The notes under the pieces: generated by a model
Told to the model about the DNA's origin: nothing
What the model saw: the letters and a program-made list of their open reading frames with translations, nothing else
The model's database searches: none
NCBI GenBank assembly: GCA_002197995.1
Contig: NGZR01000002.1
Span: forward strand, 3,844,001 to 3,908,000
Direction of reading: 5' to 3'
Origin: Gaeumannomyces sp. JS-464
Lineage: Eukaryota > Ascomycota > Sordariomycetes > Magnaporthales > Magnaporthaceae
Length of the DNA: 64,000 bases
Position numbers and translations under genes: made by a program
Shown here: piece after piece, positions 9,600-21,413 of the stretch
Layout: each line of letters opens with the position of its first letter
How positions within the stretch are numbered: the first letter of the stretch is position 1

Positions 9600-12500
9600 C
9601 AGCTAAATAACAAACCTCGCTTATCTTTTCGCCGTTAAGCCTTTTGTAAAACCGTCCGCCTTTATATTGGCCGTGCTAATTAGTTTAAAAGTGAAAAGTT
9701 AACGTTTTATAGCATTAATTACCCACTTATAACGGAGGTCGATTATGCGGGTGCGGGTTAATTTTAACGGGTTTAATACCGTCGCTTAAACGTTAGCGCT
9801 ATCCGTATACACCACGAAAATTTCTCGTTAAAGGTATCCAGTTTTTTTTAAAATGCTTTTAATTTAAAGCAAAGCCCGGCCCGTTAGCAGGAGGTTAACG
9901 AACTCCGCTTCCGTCGTTAACGTCGTTATAAAAGTTTGCTTTTTTAATTGTTAGTAAATAGGACCACCCGCTAGCATAACGATTACGCCGCTTATAAATA
10001 CCTTCGTACGAAAGCAATTAGCGAACGAGGCATTTCCGTAAACCTTTTAAACCATCGTTTCGGCGCTGTAAGTAAGCCTATTAAAAGTAAGCGCGAGCTT
10101 TTTAATGCTAATAATGTAGCGTTAAAAGTGCTTTAACAATGCTAAATGCTCGTTGCCGGGATTAGCGTTAACCTTGCAACTTCCTTACGGTATACGTGAT
10201 ATTAGGGCGAGTAATGCCAACGAGGTAGCCAATACTCGCTATTTCCGACTGGTAGCGCAAAACCTCCTCGTGCGGGAAAGGGTCCCAAATAATCGGCATT
10301 ACAAAGTAAAAGGTTAAAGCGTTTTTACTGCCTTAAGGTTTTCCCGTTCGTATTTAGTAATAATTTTATTAATATAATCGCGTTGGTAAAAGCTTATAAT
10401 CCTCCGCTAGCGATCCTTTACAACCTGCATGTCGAGGAACGTTTTTGCGTTACTTAAAGCGGTTATTTCGAACCGGCTACCCACCTCGTTAGCGATGGCT
10501 TTAATTTCCGTAACCGTACGAGCGGCAATTTGGAAATCGTCCACGTAAAGCAATAGCATGGCGCCCGTTTCCTTTTTGCGGTAAAAGCAAACGTTTTAAT
10601 AAATCGGCTTAAAGCTAAATGCTTCGAGCTTCGAAGTAATCGTTTAATATACCATAAAAGCGATTTGCGAAAGCCGTAAAGTGCTTTTTTTAAACGGCAA
10701 TAATAGCTTTTTACCTAACCGGAATGCTTAAAGTTGCTATACGTATATTATAACGTTACCAGTACGATAACGCTAAAATAGCAGTTACGAAGTCGAATTG
10801 GCGGCATTTAAAGTCGTTAACGGCATAAGCATAAAAAACACCCTCGTAAATGCTATAAGCGATTGCCGCGTACGTTACAACCTTATCCTCGCCCGAATAT
10901 CGTCGTAATTGCCGCAAACGATTAACGCGTTTTAATCTTTTTAAAAGCGCCGTTAAGCGTTAGCTTAACACGTATACCCATTTGCCCGGCAGTGTTTTAG
11001 CGCCCGGGGGCAATTTTTTCAGCACTTACGTGCCTTTTTCGAACAGCGTGTTAATTTGCTTTTGCATTACTAGCTTATAATATCGCTCGTACTCGGTTTC
11101 GTGCTTTACCGCGTCGTAATAATAGGCCGGAATATACGGTGTTCCCGGCACCGTGGCGACGCCGAAAAGCGCGAGGTTGGGGATTTTAAAGCCGCCGATT
11201 TTTTAAGGCAAAACGATATCGTTATCCGGGTACGTGATGTTAACGAATGCAAAACCCGTTTTTCGGGCAGTTTTTTCGGCAGCTTTAATATCCGTATTAA
11301 AGCTGTAAAAGCTTTCGTCGTTTCCGGCGCTTTTAGGGTTACCCGGATCCTTTTCCGCCACCTTTTTAATATTTTTAAACTCGAAGCGAGCCGTTGTAAA
11401 TGCCTTCGCGGGCTCCCTTTTTTTGCAGGTTTTGGTGTTAGGACTTTATAATGCTTAAAAGCCGTTAAGCGCTCCCTTAATCGCCGGTTACTCGGCGGGG
11501 GCGGCGGCCGCTTTTTGCAGGTCCTTTTTTTGGGCGCTGCGGGCACCGTAACCGCCTTTACCGAGCTCGGGAATTCCTCGGGTGTTAGCATGCCCGGGCC
11601 GGCGGGCTTTTTAAGCTTTTTAAGCTTTTAACGGCAAGCTCCTCGTTTTCCGCTTCGGTTTCCCCGGTTTTTTCCGCAGGCGATAAATCGTTATTACCTT
11701 GGGGCCGGCAATATCGCCAGTTGCACCGGTATTACCATCGTTACTATCGGTGGAATTAGTAATTAAACCAGTATTATAAACCTAAGTGCCTATTGTAAAA
11801 GTAAAGGTTTTTAATAACGGCTCGTTAACCGCATTAATAGTGATCGCCTTTTTAACAAAGTTATAAAGCGATTTCCGGCGTTTACTAGCGCCTTCGTTAA
11901 TCCGTGCGTTACGGTAACGGAAAACCTTATTAGTACCATCCGGCTTAACTAGCAGGATTTCGTTATAAAGGCTTTCCCAGCTTATAAGCCGGCCCCTCGT
12001 TATTTTAAGGGCCATTTTGTTACTTTAGCTTATTTGCCGTTTTTAATTAGCACTTAGGCGACCGCGCTTTAAATGCGGAGGTACGGATTGGTAGTTAGTA
12101 ATATTCCTCGTTAAGGCCGATTGCTTTTACCCACGCTTCGTGCGGGCTTTCCTTGCCGCTAAAAGCTGTATTTGGGTGTAGTTTAGCACCTTTTTCGCTG
12201 CTGTAAAGCATATACCCAGTACTTTTTATGCAAGCCGTTAGCGTTAATCCCGGTGCGAGCCGCGTTAAGTATAATACGGTTAGCACGTTTAACGATGCTA
12301 TTTATTCCGGGCATCGCGCCGGGCTAATTTCGCAAGCTTTGCTTCGAGCATGCAATAAGCCTTTAGCTTTTCCGGGTTAAACTCCGTGCCACCGTTCGTA
12401 TGAATTGCTTATATTTTAACTTAACTGGAAGTTTAATATAGTTAATTTAATTATAAACCTTCGTAAAAATTTCCGTGCTAGCTTTGCTAATTGCAAAAAT

Positions 12501-13560
12501 CACCCAGTTAAAAGTAATTGCCTTATTAAATATGGACGGCGTAATTGTATCCGCCGTATAAAATAGGCGAAATGGTTAATATATCCATATAAATACGGCT
12601 TAAAAGGCGGGTAATGCGGTGGAAGTAACGATTGCCGATAATTTGTCGCTTTGCTTTCCAAACAACCGTTACAAGTATGCTTTAATGCTTAAAGTAGCTA
12701 ACTTTAATGCTTGCAGCGCGGTAAGCCGTTATTACCGCCTTTTTATTAGCATGCATTAGGCGCCGATGCATTATTACGTAAAGCACCGGGCGTTTTGTCG
12801 TGGTCGGTGCGTTAGTTTCCGTCGGTCGGTTTTTTCCGTTAAGTGCGTTGCTTAAAGCCACAAGGCCCGGGGGCGCGCTTGCGGGCACGTTAACGTTAGC
12901 AATTAGTACGTTATTATTAATTTGGTAACTATTTAACCATTTGTCGTCGGGCGTTACGAAGTAATCGGTTTAATCGTTTTTTAGGCCTGCCTTACGCATC
13001 CTGCCAAGGTTAAAAAGTTAAAAGGGGATTTAAGCGTAAAGATTGCTTATAAAGTAACTGTAGTAACGCCCGCCTTATTACGCTAATGCATTTCGACGGT
13101 GCTTTTTTTAACGGAAACTTGGGCGCCGCCGTTGGCCGTGGTAGCGTTATAAGGGACCTCGCGCTTAACGAGGTAAACCATTTGCGATCGTTAAAGTGTG
13201 TTTAAACGAGCCGGATCGATTATTACGGCGTTACGGGCATTGTTAATATTGCTTAAAGCGGTATTAGCTATGTTGTATTGGTTGGCATTGCCCCGATTAA
13301 CCGGCACACTACCAAGTATGATCGGCAGCCCTCGGGTTGGCTGTAACCTCGTTAGCTGCCTTTGCTCGCTGGAAGCGCCGCTCCGGATACTTAGCCTTTT
13401 AGGCCTTTTTAAGCTTAGGGTGCAAAAGTTAGCAGTTGTCGTCGCCGCCCTTGTAATGCTTACCGCACTTATCGTGGTGGGGAGCACGCGAAACGATAGT
13501 GCAACCCTTTTTACTGCAGGGTTTCGGCTTTTCCCTCGGCCTTTAAAGTCCTTCCGGCTT
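9600..13560 (-). pseudogene. gag-pol of copia A, heavily damaged
   Basis: Near 13,500-13,430 the minus strand reads a knuckle with CGKHYKGGDDNC, then a stop where Trp is expected, then LLHPKLKKA, the knuckle tail typical of fungal copia. About 12,290-12,095 and 12,015-11,782 give integrase C-terminal blocks (ESPHEAW; GRLISWES then FRYRNARINEG). About 10,560-10,500 gives the catalytic YVDDFQIA of reverse transcriptase and a following FLDMQV. About 9,850-9,620 gives an RNase H end with LRYKWVINAI and ADGF-KRL. These act in reverse transcription and integration in a virus-like particle. Stops, mainly TAA/TAG, break every domain, so this copy cannot move by itself. Confidence 0.82.
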
Positions 13561-14472
13561 TTTATTAATGTTAGTTATGGCCTTTAACTTCGAGGCCTTT
13601 ATAACCGCCGTGTTTTTAAGCACTTTCGAAATGAAGTTAGCGGGAGTGCGGCGCTCGCCCTTACAACTCCCTAAAGCTATAGCTACCGCAAAAGGGTAGT
13701 GGCGCTAAGCCCGTTAACGAGGCTTTTATAAGCATCCGATCCGGAATGTTAATATTGGCCTAATTTAAAGCCTGTTTTACTGTAGCTAGCGGTTGTATAC
13801 TTTTTAACGTTACCGTTAAACTTTTCCACCGAAATTGTATAATGTTCGTTAATTAAGGCGTCGAAACGGCCGTTAGCGGTAATTCCAATAGTGCTAATTA
13901 CCTTATCCCAAAAAGCTTTTGGGTCCTAATCCTCGTCGTTTTTAAGGCGGTCCAGCCGGCCTTTTCCAAATCCGTGGTTACCTTTTCGATACTGTTGCGG
14001 ATGCAGTACCATGTTAATATCCTCCTAAAACCCATAACTGTACAGTTTCGTCGTCCTCCGCTTTAACCGGTTTGGCCGGAAGGTTAGCAAATATAAAGGA
14101 AATGTTGCGAAGCGGTTAAATGCACCCGGATGGTGCGCTTCCATGTTTCCAAGTTAAAAGGCCCTAGCAGTCCGAACCTTTACTGCGACTTCGCGGTATT
14201 CCGCCATCTCGGCGATTTTGTTAGCACTTTTAACGCGTACAAAAGCGTTGAATTGCAAGGAAATGGTGCTTTAAGCGCTGAAAGGGTTATTATTATTGCT
14301 TTGTTATGGTTGCTAATCGGCGCCGAACGCGGCCTTATTAATTGTCGTTTAACGGTTTTCTAACTGCTGCGCTTGGCCCGTAATCTACGGCGGGAGAACG
14401 CAACAACGGGAAACAACTCGTGCACCGTTAATCTCTCCTAATTAGGCAGAGATATCGTTAACGGCAGCGCGA

Positions 14473-14484
14473 GGGCTTATAACC
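14473..14484 (-). promoter_or_regulatory. Primer-binding site of copia A (half tRNA-iMet type)
   Basis: Immediately after the 5' LTR the minus strand reads GGTTATAAGCCC. The initiator tRNA-Met anticodon arm contains GGGCUCAUAACC; the site is complementary with one G-to-A change. Priming from an internally cut tRNA-iMet is known for copia-type elements. Confidence 0.75.
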
Positions 14485-14654
14485 TGATGGAGGTGCGCGA
14501 TAACAAGCACCCGAAGTGATTGGTGATTGTTTTTTAGCTACTTTACTGGATCGCGGGCTAGGGCGCGCGCAGGCCAAAATACCAGGGCCAGTGCATAGGC
14601 TTAGAGCTGTAGGGCACCAGTTGCCACCCACGTGACTCCAGGCCACCTTTAACA
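14485..14654 (-). repeat. 5' LTR of copia A
   Basis: 170 bp, plus-strand ends TGATGG and TTTAACA, nearly undamaged. Confidence 0.9.
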
Positions 14655-14811
14655 GATGCCCAAACAATAGGAAACTGTTTAAAAGGCTCGTATTTTCGTT
14701 GGCGCGGGGGAAGACGAGGCTAACGTTTAGGACGCCGGCGGCGTTGGCCATCACGCCCAGGTAGGCTGTCGCGCCCACGAGGGACCAGACAGCGTGGGAG
14801 GCTAAGCGCAT

Positions 14812-15046
14812 GGTGCTGGAGTTGCTGCTGCTGCTGTTCGGTGGCGATGCTGCTGACGCTGCTATCGCGTGAAGAAATGTGTAAACAACATAAAGGTGCT
14901 GTCAAGTCGCGGCGTTCTGCGGAAATGAAATTAGGAGCGATGAATGGTTAAGGGAAGAATCGGCAATCCGGTACCGTCCAGGCCTTGGCAAACTGGCCCC
15001 TATCCACAATAGGTATATCGGGTGAACTTTAAACAAAATTGCACAT
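14812..15046. other. Upstream flank of the DUF7136-like gene
   Basis: GC-balanced, little-mutated DNA with a short (CTG)n-like tract just 5' of the start codon (14819-14840). It probably holds the promoter and 5' UTR of the split gene. No further gene was seen. It ends where gypsy-type repeat sequence starts. Confidence 0.5.
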
Positions 15047-15649
15047 GTAACATTAAGTTTCTCTTTTTAAACCAGGGCTTTTGGTTGTTTTTTATCGCCC
15101 CGCTTTTCGTTAATTGTAAGTATTTTCCTTTTTTACCACCTTTTTTCCCTTTTTTAGCTAACGAAATGTTTGGTTAAGTGCGAAAGCAATGGTTTGTGAA
15201 AAAAAAACCTTTTACCGTAAGGACCTTTTAACAAGTGTTTTTTTTTTACTTTTTCGAAATGCCTTTTTGTTTTTATTGTAAATCTTTAAGTTACTCGTTA
15301 TACACCGCGTTTTTTTTAAACTTTTCCCATTGCGTGGAGTGTTTTAGGGTTAACCGGTCGGGTTGCGACGTGCTAAGCCTTTTACCCGCGGAATTTCGTA
15401 ACATCGTGGTTTAACATTTTAAATTAAAAGCTAAGCTCGAAAAAGCGGAGGAAAAAGTTTTCCGTTTTCGAAAATAAAACGAATGTGGTTAAAAAAGATA
15501 ATGCGTGCGGTTCGGCGTAATATTAGCAATATAAAAAAGTTAAAACGGGTAAAGCGAAAAGAAGTTAAAAAGGAAGCTTAGTAAACTCCCGTTGCATTTT
15601 TAAGTTTGCTCGTTCCCGAGCTTTTTTCGTTGTTTTCGAACTGGCCTAG
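15047..15649 (-). repeat. 3' internal fragment of a chromovirus, minus orientation
   Basis: Reverse complement matches the stretch before the 3' LTR of the intact chromovirus (37380-37833), for example the blocks around aaaaggcggggcgataaaac and cggaaaactttttccgcc. It is cut on the right by another LTR starting at 15650. Confidence 0.65.
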
Positions 15650-15973
15650 TATTACGACCGGAAATATAAGCAAAAGGCGGGGCTAAAACCTAGTAGCTTA
15701 AAGCGTTAAAAAGCGCCGCGCCCGGAGCAATTCCACCCAGCCTTTTATAAAATTACGTGGTTTAGCCATTTACCTAAGCAAATTTGTAAATTTTTAATAA
15801 AGTAATAAATTTAAAAATTTGTAAATTTGTAATAAAGCAATAAATTTAAAAACTTAAAAATTTGTGGATTTATAGCAAAGTAATAAATCCAGGAAATATA
15901 AAACAAAGATAAATAAGTATAAAAAAATGGATTTTTATTATCCTCGGTAGTTTTAATTAAAGCTTTAACATTA

Positions 15974-17838
15974 ACGTGGTTTACAAGTAAATGGATTAAA
16001 CAAGCAAGTAATTAAAACTAACACGCGTCCACGCGTTAATTAAACTTCATCCACGAATATTTCCACAACAAACAATAGTAAATACAAACGACGAAAGCAG
16101 GATTATCTTAACCCTTTAAGCTATTAATTCGAATGCAAAGTTAAACGTCCGAAGTGCTGCCAAAATTTACGCGGTTAACTACTTTACTTTCGCCCGGCGT
16201 AAAGGCGGCCAACCTGCTCGACGCGACAGCATGCCTAAATTACGGAAATTAACGAAATCCGAAAAGGAGGCGCTTATTAAGTACATATTTAAGCTGGATT
16301 CGCAAGCATTCCCTCCCCGGCCTTTTAGTATTAAAAATATGGCCAACCGACTGCTTGCCGAACGTAACGCGGGCGCCGTCGGGAAAAACTGGGTCGCGAA
16401 CTTCGTTAAGCGCCGCGCAAAGCTCGGTACGCGCTGGATTCGAAAATACAATTATTAAAAAGCCAAATGCGAAAATCCCAAGCTCGTTTTTACGTAATTC
16501 GACCTTATACGAAACACTATGGCTAAATATGGCATTTTAAATAACGACATTTACAATTTCGATAAAACCGGCTTTTTTATAAGCATAATCGCTGCCGTTA
16601 TAGTTATTACAATATCGAAAGGCCGTAGTAAAGCAAAACTGGTTTAGCTTGGCAATTGGGAATGGGTTATAATTATTTAAAAGGTTAACTATTGCGGTTA
16701 AGCGATCCTTTCTTTTATTATCGTTAAAAAGCAGTACCATTTGGCTAATTGGTATTTGGAAACCGACCTTCCACGCAATTAGGTTATCGCAATAAGCGCT
16801 AACGGGTGAATTACGAACGAGCTCGGCTTAAAATAAATCCGGCATTTCGATAAACATATTGCAACTCGTTTTACGAAGTTTTATTATTTGTTAATGCTAA
16901 ACGGCCACAAAAGCTACTATTCGACGAATTTCAAGCTTTATTACTAAAAATATAACATTATTACGCTTTGCATACTTCCGCATTCGTTTACTTTTTTAGC
17001 GATATAACGTTAAATATTTCGGCTTAATAAAGCGGGCGTACGGTTAATAAATCGAAAATTTAATAAGGTTATACGTTAATTACGTAACTAAAGTCGAGTT
17101 TTTTGGCGTTTAAAACGGCATTTTTTAATTCCATAACTGAAAGAAATATCCGAAAAGGCTTTCGAAAGGCTAGCTTTGCTCCTTTTAATCCGGATTCGGT
17201 TTTGAAAAAGCTGGATGTAAAATTACGAACTTTAACTTTTTTAAAAAACGCTTTTAAACGACCCTAAACCTTAAACTTTCAAAACGCCGCGGACAGTTAA
17301 AAAAGCAATTTCGCAATTTAAATATATTAAAACTCGAATTACTAATTACTAAAGCAGCTTTTTAATACCCATGCTAACGGTTGTAAACCAAATCGCAAAA
17401 AAAAACGAAAGCGATAATGCATAAAGTAGCCCTTTTTTAAGCAAAAGTGTTTACGCTTAAAAAAAGCGAACAAAGCATTAAATAAACGCCGGAAAGCTAA
17501 AAAAAAACACGTGTTTAACTAAAAGGGTTACTTATTGTAAACGAGGTACGAAATGTTCTAAACCAGGAAAAGCTGGATAAATAGTTATAGCAAAAAATGC
17601 GCGATTAAAAAGGTTTGGAAAAAAGGGCGACGGCGGCTCGTCGGCGATGTGGCATTTGCGGCAAAACCGAACACAATGCGCGCATTTGTCAAAAGGAAGT
17701 AAAAATGTCCGATATATATAGTTCCGAATAGTTTAAATGGATTTTTAACGTTATTAAGTTGGCATGCGCGTCGATTAACCGAAGGTCGGGTGTCGGTAAT
17801 CCACTCGCTTATTTAATCCACTTACTTGTAAACCACGT
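15974..17838 (+). mobile_element. Complete Fot1/pogo transposon (copy A, 1865 bp)
   Basis: Terminal inverted repeats ACGTGGTTTACAAGTAAATG and, in reverse complement, ACGTGGTTTACAAGTAAGTG; the target dinucleotide TA is duplicated (15972-15973 and 17839-17840). The uninterrupted site is visible in sister LTRs as cattaattaa. The element carries one transposase gene on the plus strand. It is younger than the LTR it entered. Confidence 0.92.
16231..17715 (+). pseudogene. Fot1/pogo transposase, damaged
   Basis: 16231-16458 is open and encodes a CENP-B/Tc5-type helix-turn-helix: LTKSEKEALIKYI, FPPRPFSIKNMANRLLAERN, VGKNWVANFVKRR. Around 16540-16600 is the first DDE block, IYNFDKTGFFI (NFDETGF in active members, so E is K here). 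Near 16640 is GNWEWV, and near 16900 the decayed second catalytic strand LLMLNGHKS (LDGH in active proteins, so D is N). Close to 17660-17700 lies a C-terminal knuckle, RRCGICGKTEHNARICQ, as in fungal pogo proteins. Pogo transposases cut and paste at TA sites. Both visible catalytic changes are G-to-A, the RIP signature on the opposite strand. Confidence 0.85.
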
Positions 17839-17988
17839 TAATTAATTTAAATTAACTTTTAAGTATTTTTTAAAATAAGCAATTAAATTATCCTTTTAAA
17901 TTACGTAATTTTTTGCAATTAAATGTAACGATATTATTTTAACCACTTTTAAAATGCTTTATTTTAAAAGTAAACTTTAATTGTAACA

Positions 17989-19589
17989 TTTTAACTAATT
18001 TTTTTAATACCTCGTTAAAAAAAAGGATAATACAGTTATAACTAGTAGTAACAAATTTAAAAAAGGAGAAATTACAGTTTTACCTTTAACGGTGTTAAGT
18101 ACGACTTGGAAAAAGCTACTAACACGGCTAGCCTTTTAAACTTATAACGAACGAAATCGCTAAAAGCTAAACTAAAATAAAGCAATTTATTACGAAATTG
18201 GTGTTTTTAAAGCACTTATCGCAATTTAAGCATACAAATTCCCGTTTTTAAACCTTTACGAAAGGGAAAACGGCAAGCTTAAAACGTTTTTTATTAAATG
18301 TAAAAGTTATTTTAAATTTTGCAAATAATAATTCGTAAGCGAAAAGTAAAAGGTTGTTTACGCTGCTATTAAGCTAAACGGTAAAGTAAAAAAATAGGTT
18401 TAACTAATTTAAAACGATTGCTTTAAAAGGTATAAAATAACTAAAAAGCTATTAAAATTATTTTTGCCAATTTCGAAACCTTTAGAAAAAAGGTTAAAAA
18501 AAGTGTTCGAAATAATTAACGAAACCCGAATCGCCGAAAGAAATTTGCTAGCTTTTAAATAACTAAAAACCGCGGCTAAATACGTTGTAAACTTTAACGA
18601 ATTAGCATTAAATTTAACTAAAGCAACGCTACGTTAATATTGCACTTTTACAAAAATTGTGCGAAAATATAAAAGATAAACTCGTAAAGTAAAATCGCTT
18701 AAAAATTTTTACGAATTACGTTAAAAACGCAATCCGTGTTAATAATAAACTGTACGAACGGTAATAAAAAAAAGGATATGGTTTTAAAAATGCGGTATAA
18801 ACTAACAAAGCTAACTAAAAAAGCTAAATAATAACTTATTACGGTTTACAAAACGCATTTAAATTTTATAAACTTTAGTGCGGGAGTTGCTTACTAGCAA
18901 TAAAAGTAGCAGAAAAAGCCGAAGTAAAACTTAAAAAATGGGAAATGCTTTAAATGCAGCCAAACCGGCTACATTAAAACAAACTGCTTTTAACGGGATA
19001 ATAACCGCTAAATAACTAACTTTTAACGAACGTAAAAAAGCTTAACATAAAAAAAATTATACTTTAAGGTAGCGTTTAGCTGGATAAATTGCTACGATGA
19101 ATTATATGTTATATATTAATTCGATAAAACGGCTACAATGGTATTTTCGGAAACCACGAAATATCGTTATACTTAAAGCTATTAAGGTTAAATGCGATAG
19201 CGAAAGCGAGCAACGCGTTATTTCCAAGCCCACGAACTTGGAGGAAAACGACGCTGCTTTTCGTAAGGTTTAAAAAAAAGCAATTTTAGCAAACGATACA
19301 AAGGAAAACGGGGTTTAATAAAAGGAGCTTTTAGGTTAAACCCATTTTTTTCGCGAACTTGAAGATTTAAACACCGACGTTAAAAAGGATTGAAACGGTT
19401 AAAACCTCGGAACGACTAAGTTTTAAAAATAAGCAAAAAGCTCGAGTAACGTAACCTTTATACCTATAATTCGCGAAAACCAAACCAGTTGGAAGGATTA
19501 ACGCGTTTTTATACCTTTTAACGTTTCGAAATGCTTTTAAAACGTTAAAGTTTTAGGATACCCCGATAGCCCGTTATGCCACGCTACCT
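17989..19589 (+). pseudogene. gag fragment of a chromovirus
   Basis: It follows the 15650-17988 LTR and matches 28003-29620 of the intact chromovirus. Near 18945-18990 is a CCHC knuckle, CFKCSQTGYIKTNCF (the His is Tyr, C to T). It stops where another LTR begins at 19590. No protease or polymerase follows, so the element is truncated. Confidence 0.75.
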
Positions 19590-20185
19590 TGTTACGACTA
19601 GTATGCAAGCTTTAAAATAACAAAGCAAAAAGTGCCCCGAGTGGTGCTTTTGCCCCGCTTTAAACACACGGAGTTACGTAATAAGCTTACTTAAGTTTTC
19701 TTTGGATTTTTAAATTTGTAAACAAAGCGACAAATTTAAAAGATTTGTAAATTTATAAACAAAGTAATAAATTTAGGAAAGTTGTTAAAAATAAATAACG
19801 TGTATATAAAAGATAAATTTCCTATTGTTTTAAGTAGTTTTAATTAAGGCTTTAATACTAATTAATTTAAGTTAGCTTTTAAACAACCCTTAGGGTAAAC
19901 AATTAAATTGTCCTTTTAAATTACGTGTTCCTTTTATACTTAAACTAGTAATATTATTCTTTCCACCTTCGAAATGCTTTACTTTAAAAGCAATCCTTTA
20001 ATTGTAACATTTTAACTAATCCTATTAGTACTTCGTTAAAAAAAGGATAGTACAGCTATAGCAAGTAGCAGTAAAAAGCTTAAAAAGGAAAAAAACCACG
20101 GTTTTTACCTTTAACGGTATTAAATACGACTTTAACGAAACCGTTAACACGGCTAGCCTTTTTAAGCTTATAACGGACGAAATCG
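19590..20185 (+). repeat. Chromovirus LTR (19590-20009) plus start of gag
   Basis: TGTTACGAC to AATTGTAACA is 420 bp; 20010-20185 matches the leader and gag start seen after 17988 and 28002. The gag is cut at 20186 by the next LTR. Confidence 0.78.
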
Positions 20186-20722
20186 TGTTAAAAGGGACTA
20201 ATGTATTTAGCTAAAGTTAAGTGTATAAACCTTACTTACCCCGCACTACCTACTTTGTATTACCTACCTTGTACTTTTGTGGATTTATGCATAAGGTCGG
20301 CTTATAGCGTGCTACAACGCTTAAGTTAGCCGTTATAAAGCTGCCTAATTCACTTACCTTGCACGCGCCGAAAAAAGGGTGAAAAACGCACAAGTTAAAT
20401 TTGGAAGCCCAACGCGAAAATGGCTTTAATGGCCGTGGGTTAATTTTTTAATTTCCTTATACAAAATAATTTTTCGGAAAATCGCGTGCGGCACCAGAAC
20501 CCTTTTAGGCGGGGGCCCGCGGATTAATGTCGGAGGGTATATAAAAAAGGCGACTATTGGCGCCATTTCTTTGCAATATAAGCCTATACCTTCCACTAAG
20601 CTTAGGGCCTTGCCAGCACTACTTGTAGTGCTTAACAAAGCCTGTACCAATTAAACGTAACCCTGTTAATTACTGTGATTAGCGTAAGCACGCCCCAATT
20701 AAAACCTTATATTTTTATAACA
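20186..20722 (+). mobile_element. Solo LTR related to copia family B (537 bp)
   Basis: It starts TGTTAAAAGGGACTAATG and ends TTTATAACA, and shares the gactaatgtatttagct block and TATA segment with family B, but diverges in its right third. The flanks (aatcg, accca) do not match, and the right neighbour is pogo sequence, so a rearrangement followed or accompanied insertion. Confidence 0.75.
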
Positions 20723-21411
20723 ACCCATTTCCAATTGCTAAATTAAATTAGCTTTGTTTTATTACAGCTTTTTAATATTATAATAATTATAACGGCGGTA
20801 ATTATACCTATAAAAAAAGCCAGTTTTGTCGAAATTATAAATGTCGTTATTTTAAATGCATATTTAGTTATAATATTCCGTATAAAATCGAACCATATAA
20901 AAACAAGCTTAAAATTTTCGCATTTAGCTTTTTAATAGTTGTATTTTCAAATTTAACGCGTATTAAACTTTGCTTAGCGTTTAACGAACTTATTAACTTA
21001 ACATTTGCTAACGGTGCTCGCGTTACGTTTACGAGCAATTAGTTAGTTATAACTTTAACATTAAAAAGCCGGGGAGAAAATGCGCGAAAATCCAACTCGA
21101 ATATATATTTAACAAGCGCTTTTTTTCGGATTTTTCGTTAATTTCCTTAATTTAAGCATGTAATCGCGTTAAAAAGGTTAACTAGCGCGTTAACGATGTA
21201 ACGTGGTTTTAAAAACGTTATAAATTTAACAGCCGATGCATGCTTAATTGCGCGTTAAATTGCTTTGCTTGTATAGTAAAAACAATTTTGGCTTCGTTAA
21301 ATGTAAATGCTATTTATAATTGTTAAGCAATTAAAGTTAAAAGTGGGAAACGCGAGTTGCAATAAAAAACGCGTTATTCGTTAATATGCGTTATTTATTA
21401 ATAAATTACGT
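20723..21411 (-). mobile_element. Fot1/pogo transposon, 5' half (copy D)
   Basis: In reverse complement it matches 16100-16660 of copy A, with the decayed HTH and IYNFDKTGFFI block near 20830. Its 5' terminal repeat ends at 21411, followed by TA. The 3' half is lost at the junction with the 20186-20722 LTR. Confidence 0.78.
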
Positions 21412-21413
21412 TA

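Larger units (their letters stand above)
9304..14654 (-). mobile_element. Copia retrotransposon, family A, 5.35 kb, with both LTRs
   Basis: Two 170-bp LTRs (9304-9473, 14485-14654) are flanked by identical gatgc duplications (9299-9303 and 14655-14659). Coding order on the minus strand is gag with zinc knuckle, integrase, reverse transcriptase, RNase H, as in Ty1/copia. The left LTR begins TAATGG where the right begins TGATGG, and it carries many more transitions, so damage is uneven between the LTRs. It inserted into the DUF7136-like gene. Confidence 0.92.
8614..14811 (-). pseudogene. DUF7136-like secreted, probably GPI-anchored protein, split by a copia element
   Basis: The N-terminus is at 14811-14660: MRLASHAVWSLVGATAYLGV is a typical signal peptide, followed by VSLVFPRANE. 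The remainder is at 9303-8614, ending with a hydrophobic tail ATLAAAALGTLGFLLA that looks like a GPI-attachment signal. A copia element (9304-14654) lies between the halves, with gatgc on both sides. Across the junction the family motif FPIVWAS appears, followed by NDNLAKYL; VFPR-NE plus FPIV resembles DUF7136 proteins of ascomycetes, whose function is unknown. Two further breaks are visible: a TAA where CAA (Gln) is expected just before NDNL, and a one-base shift between the NE and FPIV blocks. Eight or so Cys and several NxS/T sites fit an extracellular protein. The sequence is GC-rich compared with flanking repeats. Confidence 0.72.
15650..17988 (+). repeat. Chromovirus-type LTR interrupted by a pogo element
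   Basis: The left part starts TATTACGACC (a TGTTACGACC start with G to A) and the right part ends AATTGTAACA. Removing the pogo and one TA leaves about 472 bp, related to the LTRs at 19590 and 27595. The gag start of the element follows directly. Confidence 0.8.

Noticed and set aside
11101..11591. Basic 161-codon minus frame and its antisense as separate genes
   Set aside because: Both lie within the decayed copia A pol region; kept as part of the element.
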